From positions 42,528 to 63,818 of the forward strand of contig NZ_DHXT01000161.1 of the NCBI RefSeq assembly GCF_002413825.1: DNA of 21,291 nucleotides, read 5' to 3'. This DNA comes from Rhodoferax sp. UBA5149. GTDB taxonomy: Bacteria > Pseudomonadota > Gammaproteobacteria > Burkholderiales > Burkholderiaceae_C. The translations under genes and the position numbers were made by a program. Positions 6,758-14,677 of this stretch are shown one piece after another; the first letter of the stretch is position 1, and each line of letters starts with the position of its first letter. Under the pieces are notes generated by a model. It did not search any database. It had not been told where the DNA came from and saw only the letters and a program-made list of their open reading frames with translations.

Positions 6758-7204
6758 ATGAGTGAAACCAAATCTGACAAACCCCAAGCCGCGCCGCGCA
6801 CGGCCTACAAGGTATTTCGCACCATCAGCACCCGCTGGATGGACAACGACGCCTACGGACACGTGAACAACGTGGTCTATTACAGCTGGTTCGATACCGC
6901 CGTGAATGCCTATTTGATAGAGCAGGGCGTGCTCGACATCCACCAGGGTGAGACCATCGGCCTGGTGATTGAAACCCAATGCAATTATTTTTCGGCGCTG
7001 GCGTTTCCGCAGACGGTGGAGGCGGGCATTCGCGTCGCCCGGCTGGGCACCAGCAGTGTGCGCTACGAGGTCGGCTTGTTTGCCCAGGGCGAGCCATTGA
7101 CGGCGGCCCGGGGTCACTTTATCCACGTCTATGTGGACAAGCAAACGCGCCGCCCGGTGCACCTGCCTTTGAATCTGAAATCAGTTCTGGAGACCCTTGT
7201 ATGA
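6758..7204 (+). CDS. 4HBT-family acyl-CoA thioesterase (YbgC/FadM-like)
   Basis: The 148-residue protein is a single hotdog domain of the 4-hydroxybenzoyl-CoA thioesterase type. The active-site signature is at residues 26-38, RWMDNDAYGHVNN, with Asp31 as the likely catalytic residue and His35/Asn37-38 in the usual turn; VVYYSWFDT follows. The substrate is probably a short acyl-CoA. The ATG at 6758 is preferred: it gives the standard length and N-terminus (R.W.D.D..GHVNN about 25 residues in). An in-frame ATG at 6467 would add 97 unrelated residues, including the gene remnant. No clear Shine-Dalgarno sequence precedes 6758, so the start is less certain than the family. The stop overlaps the next gene's start by four bases (ATGA), so the two are translationally coupled. 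Confidence 0.88.
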   Translation: MSETKSDKPQAAPRTAYKVFRTISTRWMDNDAYGHVNNVVYYSWFDTAVNAYLIEQGVLDIHQGETIGLVIETQCNYFSALAFPQTVEAGIRVARLGTSSVRYEVGLFAQGEPLTAARGHFIHVYVDKQTRRPVHLPLNLKSVLETLV

Positions 7205-7896
7205 CCCAAACCATCGTGGACGGCGCGATCACCTCCCGCATGTCGGTCCGCGCCTTTACCCAGCAGCCGGTTTCACGCGAGACGCTGACCGAGCTGCTGC
7301 AGGTGGCCAGCCGGGCGCCCTCGGGCACCAACACCCAGCCCTGGAAGGTGTATGTGCTGCAGGGCGCCAGCCGCGCTACGCTGTGCGAGAAGGTGTGCGT
7401 CGCGCACGATGCCATTCGCGCCAATCCGGCGTTGGCCGCCGACTTCCGGGAAGAGTACGACTACTACCCCGAAAAATGGGTCAGCCCCTACATTGACCGC
7501 CGGCGCGAGAATGGCTGGGGTCTGTATGGCCTGCTGGGCATCGGCAAGGGTGACAAGGACAAGATGCATGGGCAGCACCAGCGCAATTACAAGTTCTTTG
7601 ATGCGCCGGTTGGCCTGATGTTCACGATGGACCGCGTCCTGGGCCGGGGCTCGCTGGTGGACTACGGCATGTTCCTGCAAAGCATCATGGTGGCCGCGCG
7701 TGGCCACGGTCTGCACACCTGCCCGCAGGCGGCGTGGAATGGCTTTGCCAAAATCATCCTGCCGCACATCAAAGCCGGTGCGGACGAGATGCTGGTCTGC
7801 GGCATGGCGCTCGGCTATGCGGACGAGACCGATGTGGTGAATACGTTTCACACGCCGCGGGTGCCGGTGGCCGACTTCACACACTGGCTGGAATGA
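7201..7896 (+). CDS. Nitroreductase-family FMN oxidoreductase
   Basis: This 231-residue protein is a flavin-dependent oxidoreductase of the nitroreductase superfamily, working as a cytoplasmic homodimer with NAD(P)H. FMN-contact motifs are visible in order: SRMSVRAF at 12-19, where the arginines bind the phosphate, PSGTNTQPW at 40-48, the GHGLHTCPQ segment near 175, and LVCGMALGY near 200. The insert GLLGIGKGDKDKMHGQHQRNY and the FFDAPVG motif are typical of a subgroup common in Burkholderiales. The true substrate (nitroaromatic, quinone or other) is unknown. The ATG at 7201 overlaps the thioesterase stop and has GGAG at 7189-7192. The open frame continues upstream, but only as a shadow of the thioesterase gene. 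Confidence 0.9.
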   Translation: MTQTIVDGAITSRMSVRAFTQQPVSRETLTELLQVASRAPSGTNTQPWKVYVLQGASRATLCEKVCVAHDAIRANPALAADFREEYDYYPEKWVSPYIDRRRENGWGLYGLLGIGKGDKDKMHGQHQRNYKFFDAPVGLMFTMDRVLGRGSLVDYGMFLQSIMVAARGHGLHTCPQAAWNGFAKIILPHIKAGADEMLVCGMALGYADETDVVNTFHTPRVPVADFTHWLE

Positions 7897-7928
7897 AGCA
7901 GCGCGACGCTGCGCTCCGATACGAAATT

Positions 7929-7985
7929 GCTATGCTTTTAGGAGCTATTCACGCAGTATTTACGGGGGCTAGAGCTGAATTTTTC
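7929..7985. repeat. GCTAT-type intergenic repeat
   Basis: The segment begins TTGCTATGCTTTTAGGAGCT and ends GGGGGCTAGAGCTGAATTTT. It shares its ordered landmarks (GCTAT, AGC, CGC, GGGC.AGAG, AATTTT) with the element at 11967-12020, and its start with those at 1430 and 10327. It lies between the nitroreductase and the antiporter gene. It does not encode a protein. Confidence 0.6.
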
Positions 7986-8035
7986 TTGAGCCCCTGAGTC
8001 TTCTTTCGAGTTCCACCCTCCGAGGTACCACGTCC

Positions 8036-9319
8036 ATGCTCATCGCACTCGTCCTTATTTTTGTTCTGGCCTACCTGGCCATCGCCCTGGAGCACCCGAT
8101 CAAGGTCAACAAGTCGGCCTCGGCGCTGATCGGCGCGGGCCTGCTGTGGACGGTTTATGCGCTGTTCAGCACCGACGCCAATCAGCTCCTGGCGGATATG
8201 GACGCGTCGCTGCTGAGCATGGCGCAAATCGTTTTCTTCCTGATGGGGGCCATGACGATTGTCGAGGTGGTGGACGCGCACAACGGCTTTGAAGTCATTA
8301 CCTCGCGCATCAAGACCACCCGGCTTTCCACGCTGATGTGGATGATCGGCTTTGTGTCTTTCTTCCTCAGCGCCATTCTGGACAACCTGACCACCACCAT
8401 CGTCATGGTGTCGCTGATGAAAAAGCTGCTCGGCAAGCGCGAGGATCGCCTGTTCTTTGCCGGCATCATCGTCATCGCGGCCAACGCCGGCGGCGCCTGG
8501 ACGCCGATCGGCGACGTCACCACCACCATGTTGTGGATCGGCGGCCAGGTCACGACGGTGGCGATCATGAAGAGTGTTTTCCTGGCGTCCCTGGTCAATC
8601 TGTTGGTGCCGCTGGCCGTGACCAGCCGCATCCTCGGGAACCGTCCGGTTGTTCCGGCGCCGCTGAGAGAAGACGCGGGCGAGCATTTCACCAGCCCATT
8701 CGAGAGTAACCTGATGTTCTTCCTGGGGCTCGGCATTCTGGTGGCGGTGCCGGTGTTCAAGACGGTCACGCACCTGCCGCCGTTTTTGGGCATTTTGTTT
8801 GGCTTGGGGCTCCTGTGGGCGGTGGGCGATCTGGTGCACCGAAAAGAAGAACCTCTCAGAAAGCAGCGTCTGACGCTGGCACGCGCACTCACGCGCATCG
8901 ACATGAGCTCGGTCGTTTTCTTCATCGGCATCCTGCTGGCGGTGGCGGTGCTGGAACACACCCACATTCTGTCTTTGCTGGCGCAGTGGCTGGATCGCAC
9001 AGTCGCACGCCTGGACATCATCGTCATGCTGATCGGCCTGGTCAGTGCGATCGTGGACAATGTGCCGCTGGTCGCCGCTTCCATGGGCATGTACACCATG
9101 GCGCACTACCCGAGCGACAGTTTCCTGTGGGAGTTCATGGCCTATTGCGCGGGCACCGGTGGCTCGATTCTCATCATTGGCTCGGCTGCCGGCGTGGCTG
9201 CCATGGGGTTGGAGAAGATTGATTTCATCTGGTATATGCGCAAGATCAGCGGGCTGGCGCTGATCGGCTACCTGGCCGGCGCGCTGGTCTATATCGCCCA
9301 GTCCCGGCTGTTCCATTAA
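8036..9319 (+). CDS. nhaD: NhaD-type Na+/H+ antiporter
   Basis: NhaD exchanges cytoplasmic Na+ (or Li+) for H+ across the inner membrane and belongs to the ion transporter superfamily with ArsB-like topology. The 427-residue protein has about 12 hydrophobic segments in two inverted halves. The conserved half-helix motifs are paired: LDNLTTTIV (115-123) with NAGGAWTPIGDVTT (150-163), and VDNVPLVAA (340-348) with AGTGGS (372-377). The Asp and Thr residues in these motifs are the ones implicated in cation binding. ATG 8036 has GAGGT at 8022-8026. The start lies within the first membrane helix, as usual for the family, and there is no separate signal peptide. The hydroxyacid dehydrogenase gene follows after 13 bp and may be co-transcribed, although no functional link is evident. 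Confidence 0.93.
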   Translation: MLIALVLIFVLAYLAIALEHPIKVNKSASALIGAGLLWTVYALFSTDANQLLADMDASLLSMAQIVFFLMGAMTIVEVVDAHNGFEVITSRIKTTRLSTLMWMIGFVSFFLSAILDNLTTTIVMVSLMKKLLGKREDRLFFAGIIVIAANAGGAWTPIGDVTTTMLWIGGQVTTVAIMKSVFLASLVNLLVPLAVTSRILGNRPVVPAPLREDAGEHFTSPFESNLMFFLGLGILVAVPVFKTVTHLPPFLGILFGLGLLWAVGDLVHRKEEPLRKQRLTLARALTRIDMSSVVFFIGILLAVAVLEHTHILSLLAQWLDRTVARLDIIVMLIGLVSAIVDNVPLVAASMGMYTMAHYPSDSFLWEFMAYCAGTGGSILIIGSAAGVAAMGLEKIDFIWYMRKISGLALIGYLAGALVYIAQSRLFH

Positions 9320-9332
9320 AACTGCCGGTGCC

Positions 9333-10337
9333 ATGAATCCTACTGAAATGACCCGAATGAAACCTCAAATCCTGATTGCCCGTGCCATCTTCCCCGAAGT
9401 GATCGCCAAACTGGCGCAGCACTTTGACGTGGAATCCAACCCGAGCGATGCGCTCTGGACCCAAGCCGAGCTGACGCACAAGCTGCAAGGCAGGCAGGGT
9501 GTGTTCACCACCGGCGGCGAGCGCATTGACGCCGAGCTGCTGGCGGCTTGCCCCGACCTGAAAATCTGCGCCAACATGGCCGTCGGTTACAACAACTTCG
9601 ACATCGCCGCCATGACGGCCGCTGGCGTGCTGGGCACCAACGCGCCCGATGTGCTGACCGAGACCACGGCCGATTTCGGCTTTGCCCTGCTGATGGCCAC
9701 GGCCCGGCGCATGGCCGAAGCCGAACACTTTTTGCGCGCGGGCCACTGGACGCGCTGGCGCTACGACATGTTCGCGGGCGCTGACATTCACGGCGCCACG
9801 CTCGGCATTCTGGGCATGGGCCGCATCGGGCAGGGCATTGCCCGGCGCGGCGCCATGGGCTTTGGCATGAAGGTGATTTACCACAACCGGTCCCGTCTCG
9901 ATGCCGCCACTGAAGCGGAATGCAAAGCGAGTTTTGTGGGCAAAGAAGAGTTGCTCAGATCAGCAGACCACCTGGTGCTGGTGCTGCCGTATTCGGCGTC
10001 TTCCCACCATGCCATCGGTGCCGCCGAGCTGGCGCAGATGAAACCTACCGCGACGCTGGTCAACATCGCGCGCGGCGGCATTGTGGACGACGCCGCGCTG
10101 GCAGTGGCCCTGCGTAACAAGACGATTGCCGCCGCCGGGCTGGATGTGTTTGAAGGCGAGCCCAAAGTCCACCCCGATTTATTGACCGTGCCCAACGTGG
10201 TGCTGACGCCGCACATCGCCAGTGCCACGATGCCCACGCGCCTGGCCATGGCCCATCTGGCAGCCGATAACCTGATCGGCTATTTGATCCATAACAAGCC
10301 GCTGACCCCCTTGAATCCTGCGGTGTTAGCTCTCTAA
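9333..10337 (+). CDS. D-2-hydroxyacid dehydrogenase (glyoxylate/hydroxypyruvate reductase type)
   Basis: This enzyme reduces 2-keto acids, probably glyoxylate, hydroxypyruvate or 2-ketogluconate, with NAD(P)H. Numbering from ATG 9333 (334 residues), the Rossmann loop GMGRIG is at 161-166 with Arg187 after the second strand, which would favour NADPH. The catalytic set is Arg247 (VNIARGGI), Glu276 (DVFEGEP) and His294 (TPHIAS). This is a GhrB/GyaR-like pattern. In-frame ATGs at 9348 and 9357 are alternatives. The one at 9357 gives the N-terminus MKPQILIARAIF that is more typical of the family, while none of the three has a clear Shine-Dalgarno sequence. The TAA stop lies inside a GCTAT-type repeat, and a GGCGCT/AGCGCC hairpin follows before the convergent neighbour. 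Confidence 0.92.
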   Translation: MNPTEMTRMKPQILIARAIFPEVIAKLAQHFDVESNPSDALWTQAELTHKLQGRQGVFTTGGERIDAELLAACPDLKICANMAVGYNNFDIAAMTAAGVLGTNAPDVLTETTADFGFALLMATARRMAEAEHFLRAGHWTRWRYDMFAGADIHGATLGILGMGRIGQGIARRGAMGFGMKVIYHNRSRLDAATEAECKASFVGKEELLRSADHLVLVLPYSASSHHAIGAAELAQMKPTATLVNIARGGIVDDAALAVALRNKTIAAAGLDVFEGEPKVHPDLLTVPNVVLTPHIASATMPTRLAMAHLAADNLIGYLIHNKPLTPLNPAVLAL

Positions 10338-10368
10338 TTGATAGCATATCCGGCGCTGGCCGAGCGCC
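10327..10368. repeat. GCTAT-type repeat and small hairpin at convergent gene ends
   Basis: TAGCTCTCTAATTGATAGC overlaps the dehydrogenase stop codon and resembles the start of the other intergenic repeats here. It is followed by a perfect 6-bp stem, GGCGCT (10352-10357) and AGCGCC (10363-10368). It lies between two convergent genes, so a bidirectional attenuating role is possible, but no T-tract is present. Confidence 0.4.
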
Positions 10369-10382
10369 ACGAGGGCGGGTCG

Positions 10383-11126
10383 CTACTTCAGGGCTGCGCG
10401 CTGGTGTCGCCACCACAGCCAGGCCAGGCCGAGTGCGAGCAGCGCCACGGCGGCCGCCGCGAGCAGCAATACATATTGTTCTTGCATGAAGGCGTTGCCG
10501 AGAAAAACCGTCCCCAGGGCATAAGGCAGCTCGGTCAGCATCAAGGCGCCGAAATAGACGTGCAGTGGGTAGCCGAGTAGTCCGAAGAAGTAGCCCGACA
10601 CGTCGGACGGAACCGCCAGCTGCACCAGCACGGCGGTGAGGAACGAGCCACCTTCTGGAATACGGCTTTCATAGCGGTCGATCAGCTTATCGGACAGCAT
10701 GCGCTGCACGGCCGGGCGTTTCAGGCGGCGGCCAATGGCGTAGGTGACGAGTCCGCCCAGACACCAGCCGCTCCACAACAAGAAAAAGCAGCCGGTCTCG
10801 CCCCAGGTCTGGACGCCAATCGGAACCAGCAGCACGCTGGAGAAGAACACCAGCATGGCCGAGATCGCCGCCAGCCCCATGAAAATCAAGGCGCCCGGCA
10901 CCGGGTGCTGTGAAATCAGGGGCTCGGCCAGCGCAATGGTGGCGACGATCTGCTTGTGAACCGTGTCGGACAAGGCCAGCAGCCCGGTGACCAGCAGGAC
11001 GCCGATCAGGATGCCCGCGCGCCGCGACATGTCGTTGGATGAACCCCAAAACCCTGGGCGTGCCAGGCCGGTGTATTTGGATGCGCCCTGCGGCTGCGGT
11101 GGAGGGGGGAGGGGCGGTGTGGGCAT
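10383..11126 (-). CDS. VTT-domain (DedA/TVP38-like) inner-membrane protein
   Basis: The 247-residue protein begins with a proline-rich stretch (PTPPLPPPPQ) and has about five hydrophobic segments. The central part carries the VTT/SNARE-associated pattern: LVPIGVQTWG, then a GG..TYAIGRRLKRP motif after a helix, and QLAVPSDVSGYFFGLLGYPL near residue 170. DedA/TVP38-like proteins of the inner membrane are involved in envelope maintenance and lipid scrambling, but the role of this one is unknown. ATG 11126 is used. A TTG directly before it and an internal ATG at 11030, which would remove the proline-rich leader and start one residue before SRRAG, are alternatives; the ribosome site is weak in each case. 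The gene is convergent with the dehydrogenase and 110 bp from the cupin gene upstream. Confidence 0.8.
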   Translation of the reverse strand: MPTPPLPPPPQPQGASKYTGLARPGFWGSSNDMSRRAGILIGVLLVTGLLALSDTVHKQIVATIALAEPLISQHPVPGALIFMGLAAISAMLVFFSSVLLVPIGVQTWGETGCFFLLWSGWCLGGLVTYAIGRRLKRPAVQRMLSDKLIDRYESRIPEGGSFLTAVLVQLAVPSDVSGYFFGLLGYPLHVYFGALMLTELPYALGTVFLGNAFMQEQYVLLLAAAAVALLALGLAWLWWRHQRAALK

Positions 11127-11235
11127 CAAGCGTTCTGGTTAAATTCGTTGTGTCGACTGGCAGGCTTCGATCATGGCATTAAGCGCAAAGGCCGCTCCGC
11201 TCCGGTACTGGCGGGCCTTGGCCACTTGAATGCGC

Positions 11236-11625
11236 TCACGGTTCGACCGCATTGACTTCTTCGGTCTTGAAGTCGCCCGGCATCACGATTTCAATCATCT
11301 CGACGTCGGGGCTGTGGCCCAGCTCACGGTGACGAATCTCGGGTGGCTGGTACACGCACGAGCCGGCCTCTAGCCTGACCGTGCCTTGTCCCTCGTACTC
11401 GAATTCAATCCAGCCTTTGAGCACATACACCAATTGAAAGGTGGTCTTGTGCAAATGCGGCTGACTTGAAAACTCGGTCCCGGCGGCAGCACGGATGACG
11501 TGCGCATTGATGCGACCGTCCGTCGCCTGTTGGATGCCCAGGTCTCTGTACTCGAAGAACGACCGCAGGCCTCGCTCAAAGGCGGCGTTTTTTGCATGCG
11601 TTACCGTGAATCCAAGGGTTGTCAT
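11236..11625 (-). CDS. Small cupin-domain protein
   Basis: The 129-residue protein is a single cupin barrel. Motif 1 reads PHLHKTTFQ, with His57, His59 and Gln64 in the metal-ligand positions (the usual Glu is replaced by Gln), and motif 2 supplies His99 in PPEIRHRE. The residues suggest a divalent metal site, but whether it is an enzyme or a small-molecule sensor cannot be told. The ATG at 11625 is supported by GGAG seven bases upstream. The open frame continues to 11814, but that N-terminal extension has no cupin or other family features and lacks its own ribosome site. It could be transcribed together with the downstream VTT gene (110-bp gap), with no evident functional relation. Confidence 0.85.
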   Translation of the reverse strand: MTTLGFTVTHAKNAAFERGLRSFFEYRDLGIQQATDGRINAHVIRAAAGTEFSSQPHLHKTTFQLVYVLKGWIEFEYEGQGTVRLEAGSCVYQPPEIRHRELGHSPDVEMIEIVMPGDFKTEEVNAVEP

Positions 11626-12080
11626 CGTGGTCTCCAGTGAGGTTTTGTCAGGCTGTCTGGCAGAGGGCTGTCGCGGTATGCCGGGGCTTAGGTGATCTGG
11701 CGCCTCGACTGAATGGATACGTTGACTGAGTTCGTCATCGAGACGGCTAACATGATGCAGCCCGCCGGGTCTGCGGTGCATCCAGACACACCGCGCCATG
11801 AAGCTGCGTTGCAAAGGAGCCGTGGCCCTGATGCAGCGTGGGTTTCGTCACAACCGGCATGTCTTCTCCCTGCTAATTTCCTGGCCAAAGGCGGCGACTT
11901 TTTTCATTCTATCGTTCAGGCAAGTGCCAGTGCCGTGAATGCCCCGAGGCAGACGTGCCTGTGAATGCTATAAAAACAATAGCGTATTGCGCTTATTCCC
12001 CGAGGGCCAGAGGCCAATTTTCTTCATGAAACAGGATGACTCTGCTTTTGCACAACAATAGAGGGTTGGAGGAGACTGGC
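11626..12080. other. Gene-poor intergenic region between divergent cupin and rmuC genes
   Basis: About 455 bp with no convincing gene on either strand. Open frames at 11713-11964 (+) and 11688-11888 (-) show no recognisable domain and no good ribosome site. The region must hold the promoters of the two divergent genes, but I see no clear -35/-10 pair. Its right end contains a GCTAT-type repeat (11967-12020). It may be leftover from a lost gene. Confidence 0.5.
11967..12020. repeat. GCTAT-type intergenic repeat
   Basis: The element opens with a small hairpin, GCTAT-AAAAACA-ATAGC (11967-11983), and continues through TTGCGCTTATTCC, GGGCCAGAGG and CCAATTTT. The order of landmarks matches the element at 7929-7985. 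It lies 60 bp upstream of rmuC. Confidence 0.65.
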
Positions 12081-13475
12081 TTGGACAATATGGTGCTGTG
12101 GTGGGTGGTCGCCCTGGGTGGGGTGAATGTGTTTTTGCTCTTGTGGCTGGCGCTGCGCCGCGCTGACGGCGGGGCGGCCCAGGCGGCAGAGCAGGGCAAG
12201 GTTGAACTGCTGGCGGCGGCGCAAGCCCAGGTCGAACGGATGGAGCGGCTGGAACGCGAACTGCGCCGCGAGATCAGCGAGTCCTCGCGCGGGGGACGCC
12301 AGGAGCTGACGCAAAACCTGGCCACTTTTCAGCAGACGCTGGTGCAGCAGGGAGCGGAAGCCACGCGCACGCAAAACACCCAGATTGACGCCTTTGGCCA
12401 GCAACTGGCGCTGTTGCAGAAAACGCTGTCTGACACGCTCACCAACCAGCTGTCGGGTTTGAGCGAATCCAACGCGCGGCGCATGAACGAAGTGCGCGAG
12501 ACCCTGGAAAAGCAACTCTTGCAACTGCAAACCACCAACTCGTCCAAGCTCGACGAGATGCGCGCCACGGTGGACGAAAAACTGCAGACCACCCTGCAAA
12601 CCCGTCTGGGCGAGAGCTTCAAGCAGGTGGCGGACCGGCTGGAGCAGGTGCACAAAGGCCTGGGTGAGATGCAGACGTTGGCACAGGGCGTGGGCGACCT
12701 CAAGCACCTGCTGACCAACGTCAAGACCCGCGGCATTTTCGGTGAAGCCCAGCTGGCCGGTCTGCTGGAGCAGGTGTTTGTGGCCGACCAGTACGCGGCC
12801 CAGGTGGCCACGCGGCCGGGCAGCAAAAACGTGGTCGACTTCGCCATCAAACTGCCCGGTAAGTCCGAGCACGGCGAGCCGCTGTGGCTGCCAATTGACG
12901 CCAAGTTTCCCAATGAAGATTACGAGCGTCTACTGGACGCGCAGGGCCGCGCCGACGTGCTGGGGGCGGAGGCCGCGGGCAAGGCGCTGGAGGTGCGCAT
13001 CCGATTGGAGGCCCGGTCCATCGCCGATAAATATGTGGAGCCACCGCACACCACGGATTTCGCCATTCTGTTTTTGCCGACTGAAGGGTTGTATGCCGAG
13101 GTGCTGCGCCGCCCCGGCTTGATGCAGGCCTTGCAGCGCGAGCATCGCATCACGCTGGCCGGGCCCACCACGCTGCTGGCCATGCTGAGTTCGCTGCAAA
13201 TGGGCTTTCGCACGCTGGCATTGGAGCAACGTTCCAGCGAGGTATGGCAGGTGTTGGGCGCGGTGAAAACCGAGTTTGGCAAGTTCGGTGATGTGCTCGC
13301 CAAGGTCAAGTCGCAAACCGAAACCGTGCTCAAGACGCTCGACAGTGCCGAGACCCGCAGTCGCGCCATGGGCCGGGCCCTGAAAAAAGTCGAAGCGCTG
13401 CCTGATACACAGGTGCAGGCGCTGATTCCCATGGACAAGGATTTTGACCGCGATCTGGAGGCGGATCGGGCGTGA
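12081..13475 (+). CDS. rmuC: DNA recombination protein RmuC
   Basis: RmuC is a membrane-anchored, nuclease-like protein that limits rearrangements at inverted repeats in E. coli; its precise activity is unsettled. The 464-residue protein has an N-terminal membrane helix (WWVVALGGVNVFLLLWLAL), a Gln/Glu-rich coiled coil to about residue 205, the RGIFGEAQL motif at about 217-225, and a PD-(D/E)XK-like core with VVDFAI and then PIDAKFP (Asp273, Lys275). The start is taken as TTG 12081, because a strong GGAGGAG (12069-12074) lies six to seven bases before it. ATG 12090 is the main alternative but is farther from that site, and ATG 12036 adds a hydrophilic leader not typical of the family. The stop overlaps the next gene's GTG start by four bases. 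Confidence 0.92.
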   Translation: MDNMVLWWVVALGGVNVFLLLWLALRRADGGAAQAAEQGKVELLAAAQAQVERMERLERELRREISESSRGGRQELTQNLATFQQTLVQQGAEATRTQNTQIDAFGQQLALLQKTLSDTLTNQLSGLSESNARRMNEVRETLEKQLLQLQTTNSSKLDEMRATVDEKLQTTLQTRLGESFKQVADRLEQVHKGLGEMQTLAQGVGDLKHLLTNVKTRGIFGEAQLAGLLEQVFVADQYAAQVATRPGSKNVVDFAIKLPGKSEHGEPLWLPIDAKFPNEDYERLLDAQGRADVLGAEAAGKALEVRIRLEARSIADKYVEPPHTTDFAILFLPTEGLYAEVLRRPGLMQALQREHRITLAGPTTLLAMLSSLQMGFRTLALEQRSSEVWQVLGAVKTEFGKFGDVLAKVKSQTETVLKTLDSAETRSRAMGRALKKVEALPDTQVQALIPMDKDFDRDLEADRA

Positions 13476-14677
13476 ACCTCGCGCCGAGAGTCACGCAAGC
13501 GCCCCGTTTTGCGCTGGCGCGCTTGATTGCAGGCCACATCTGCCTGCACGCCTGCATGGCGGGCATGCGCATGGCAGCACCTCTGCTGGCGCTACGCGAA
13601 GGCTTCAGCGCTTTGGCGGTGGGTTTCTTGCTGGCCCTGTTTGCCTTGACGCAAGTTTTTCTCGCTTTACCGGCGGGCCGTTACGCCGACCGGCACGGGC
13701 TCAAACGTCCCGTCGGCTTGTGTGTCGTCGCGGCGGCCATGGGCGCGGGGCTGGCGGTGGCCTTTCCCATCTTTCCGGTGCTGTGCCTGAGTGCCTTGAT
13801 GACCGGAGGCGCTACCGGGGTGGCATCGATCTCCTTGCAGCGCCATGTGGGGCGCGCGGCGCAGAATGCGACCGAGCTGAAAAAAGTGTTCAGCTGGCTC
13901 GCCATTGGGCCGGCGGTGTCGAATTTTATCGGGCCTCTGACGGCGGGTCTGCTGATTGACCACAGCGGCTTTCGTGCGGCTTTTTTGTTCCTGGCGTTGT
14001 TGCCGCTGGCGACCTGGCTCTGGGTGCGCCGCACGGTGGAGTTACCGCCAGTAGCCGTTAGTCAGGGCACGGCGCCCAAGAAAACCTGGGATCTATTGCG
14101 CGAACCCCTGATGCGGCGCCTGATGCTGGTGAACTGGCTGCTGTCTTCCTGCTGGGATGTGCACACCTTTGTGGTGCCGGTGCTGGGGCATGAGCGGGGT
14201 TTTAGCGCTTCGGTGATTGGCGCGATTCTGGGCGCTTTCGCGCTGGCCGCCACGCTGGTGCGGGTGGTGGTGCCGGTCTTTGCGTCTCATATGCGGGAGT
14301 GGGTGGTCGTGGCCACGGCGATGATGATCACGGCTGTGCTTTTTGCGGTCTACCCGTTCATGCATTCACCGCTGGCGATGGGCGTCTGCTCGGTGCTGCT
14401 GGGACTGGCGCTGGGCTCGGTGCAGCCCATGATCATGAGCACCTTGCACCAGATTACCCCGGAGGCGCGGCATGGCGAGGCGCTGGGTTTGCGGCTGATG
14501 GCCATCAACGCCTCCAGCGTGTTGATGCCGCTGCTGTTTGGCACGGCCGGTGCGGCGGTCGGGGTGTCGGTGGTGTTCTGGTCCGTTGGCCTGGCGGTGG
14601 GCGCCGGGTCGCGCTTCGCCTGGCTGTTGCGACCCGAGTCAAGGCACGGCGAGGCGCTGCATTTCACCCGAAAGTAA
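13472..14677 (+). CDS. MFS transporter
   Basis: A 401-residue, 12-helix major facilitator permease of the inner membrane. Motif A after helix 2 reads GRYADRHGLKRP, and the second half carries a related pattern around SHMREW. The start is GTG 13472, overlapping the rmuC stop as GTGA; GGAGG lies about ten bases upstream. It is unrelated in sequence to the MFS protein at 2956-4200 beyond the superfamily fold. Substrate is unknown; the pattern (many Ala/Leu helices, short loops) is that of small-molecule exporters. Its last 39 bp overlap the end of the convergent epimerase-like gene, so both C-termini are encoded on opposite strands of the same DNA. Confidence 0.88.
   Translation: MNLAPRVTQAPRFALARLIAGHICLHACMAGMRMAAPLLALREGFSALAVGFLLALFALTQVFLALPAGRYADRHGLKRPVGLCVVAAAMGAGLAVAFPIFPVLCLSALMTGGATGVASISLQRHVGRAAQNATELKKVFSWLAIGPAVSNFIGPLTAGLLIDHSGFRAAFLFLALLPLATWLWVRRTVELPPVAVSQGTAPKKTWDLLREPLMRRLMLVNWLLSSCWDVHTFVVPVLGHERGFSASVIGAILGAFALAATLVRVVVPVFASHMREWVVVATAMMITAVLFAVYPFMHSPLAMGVCSVLLGLALGSVQPMIMSTLHQITPEARHGEALGLRLMAINASSVLMPLLFGTAGAAVGVSVVFWSVGLAVGAGSRFAWLLRPESRHGEALHFTRK

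Noticed and set aside
10352..10368. Rho-independent terminator between the dehydrogenase and VTT genes
   Set aside because: The stem is perfect but only 6 bp long, and no T-tract follows on either strand.
11626..11814. N-terminal extension of 63 residues on the cupin protein
   Set aside because: The start at 11625 has a good ribosome site and standard length; the extension has no recognisable domain.
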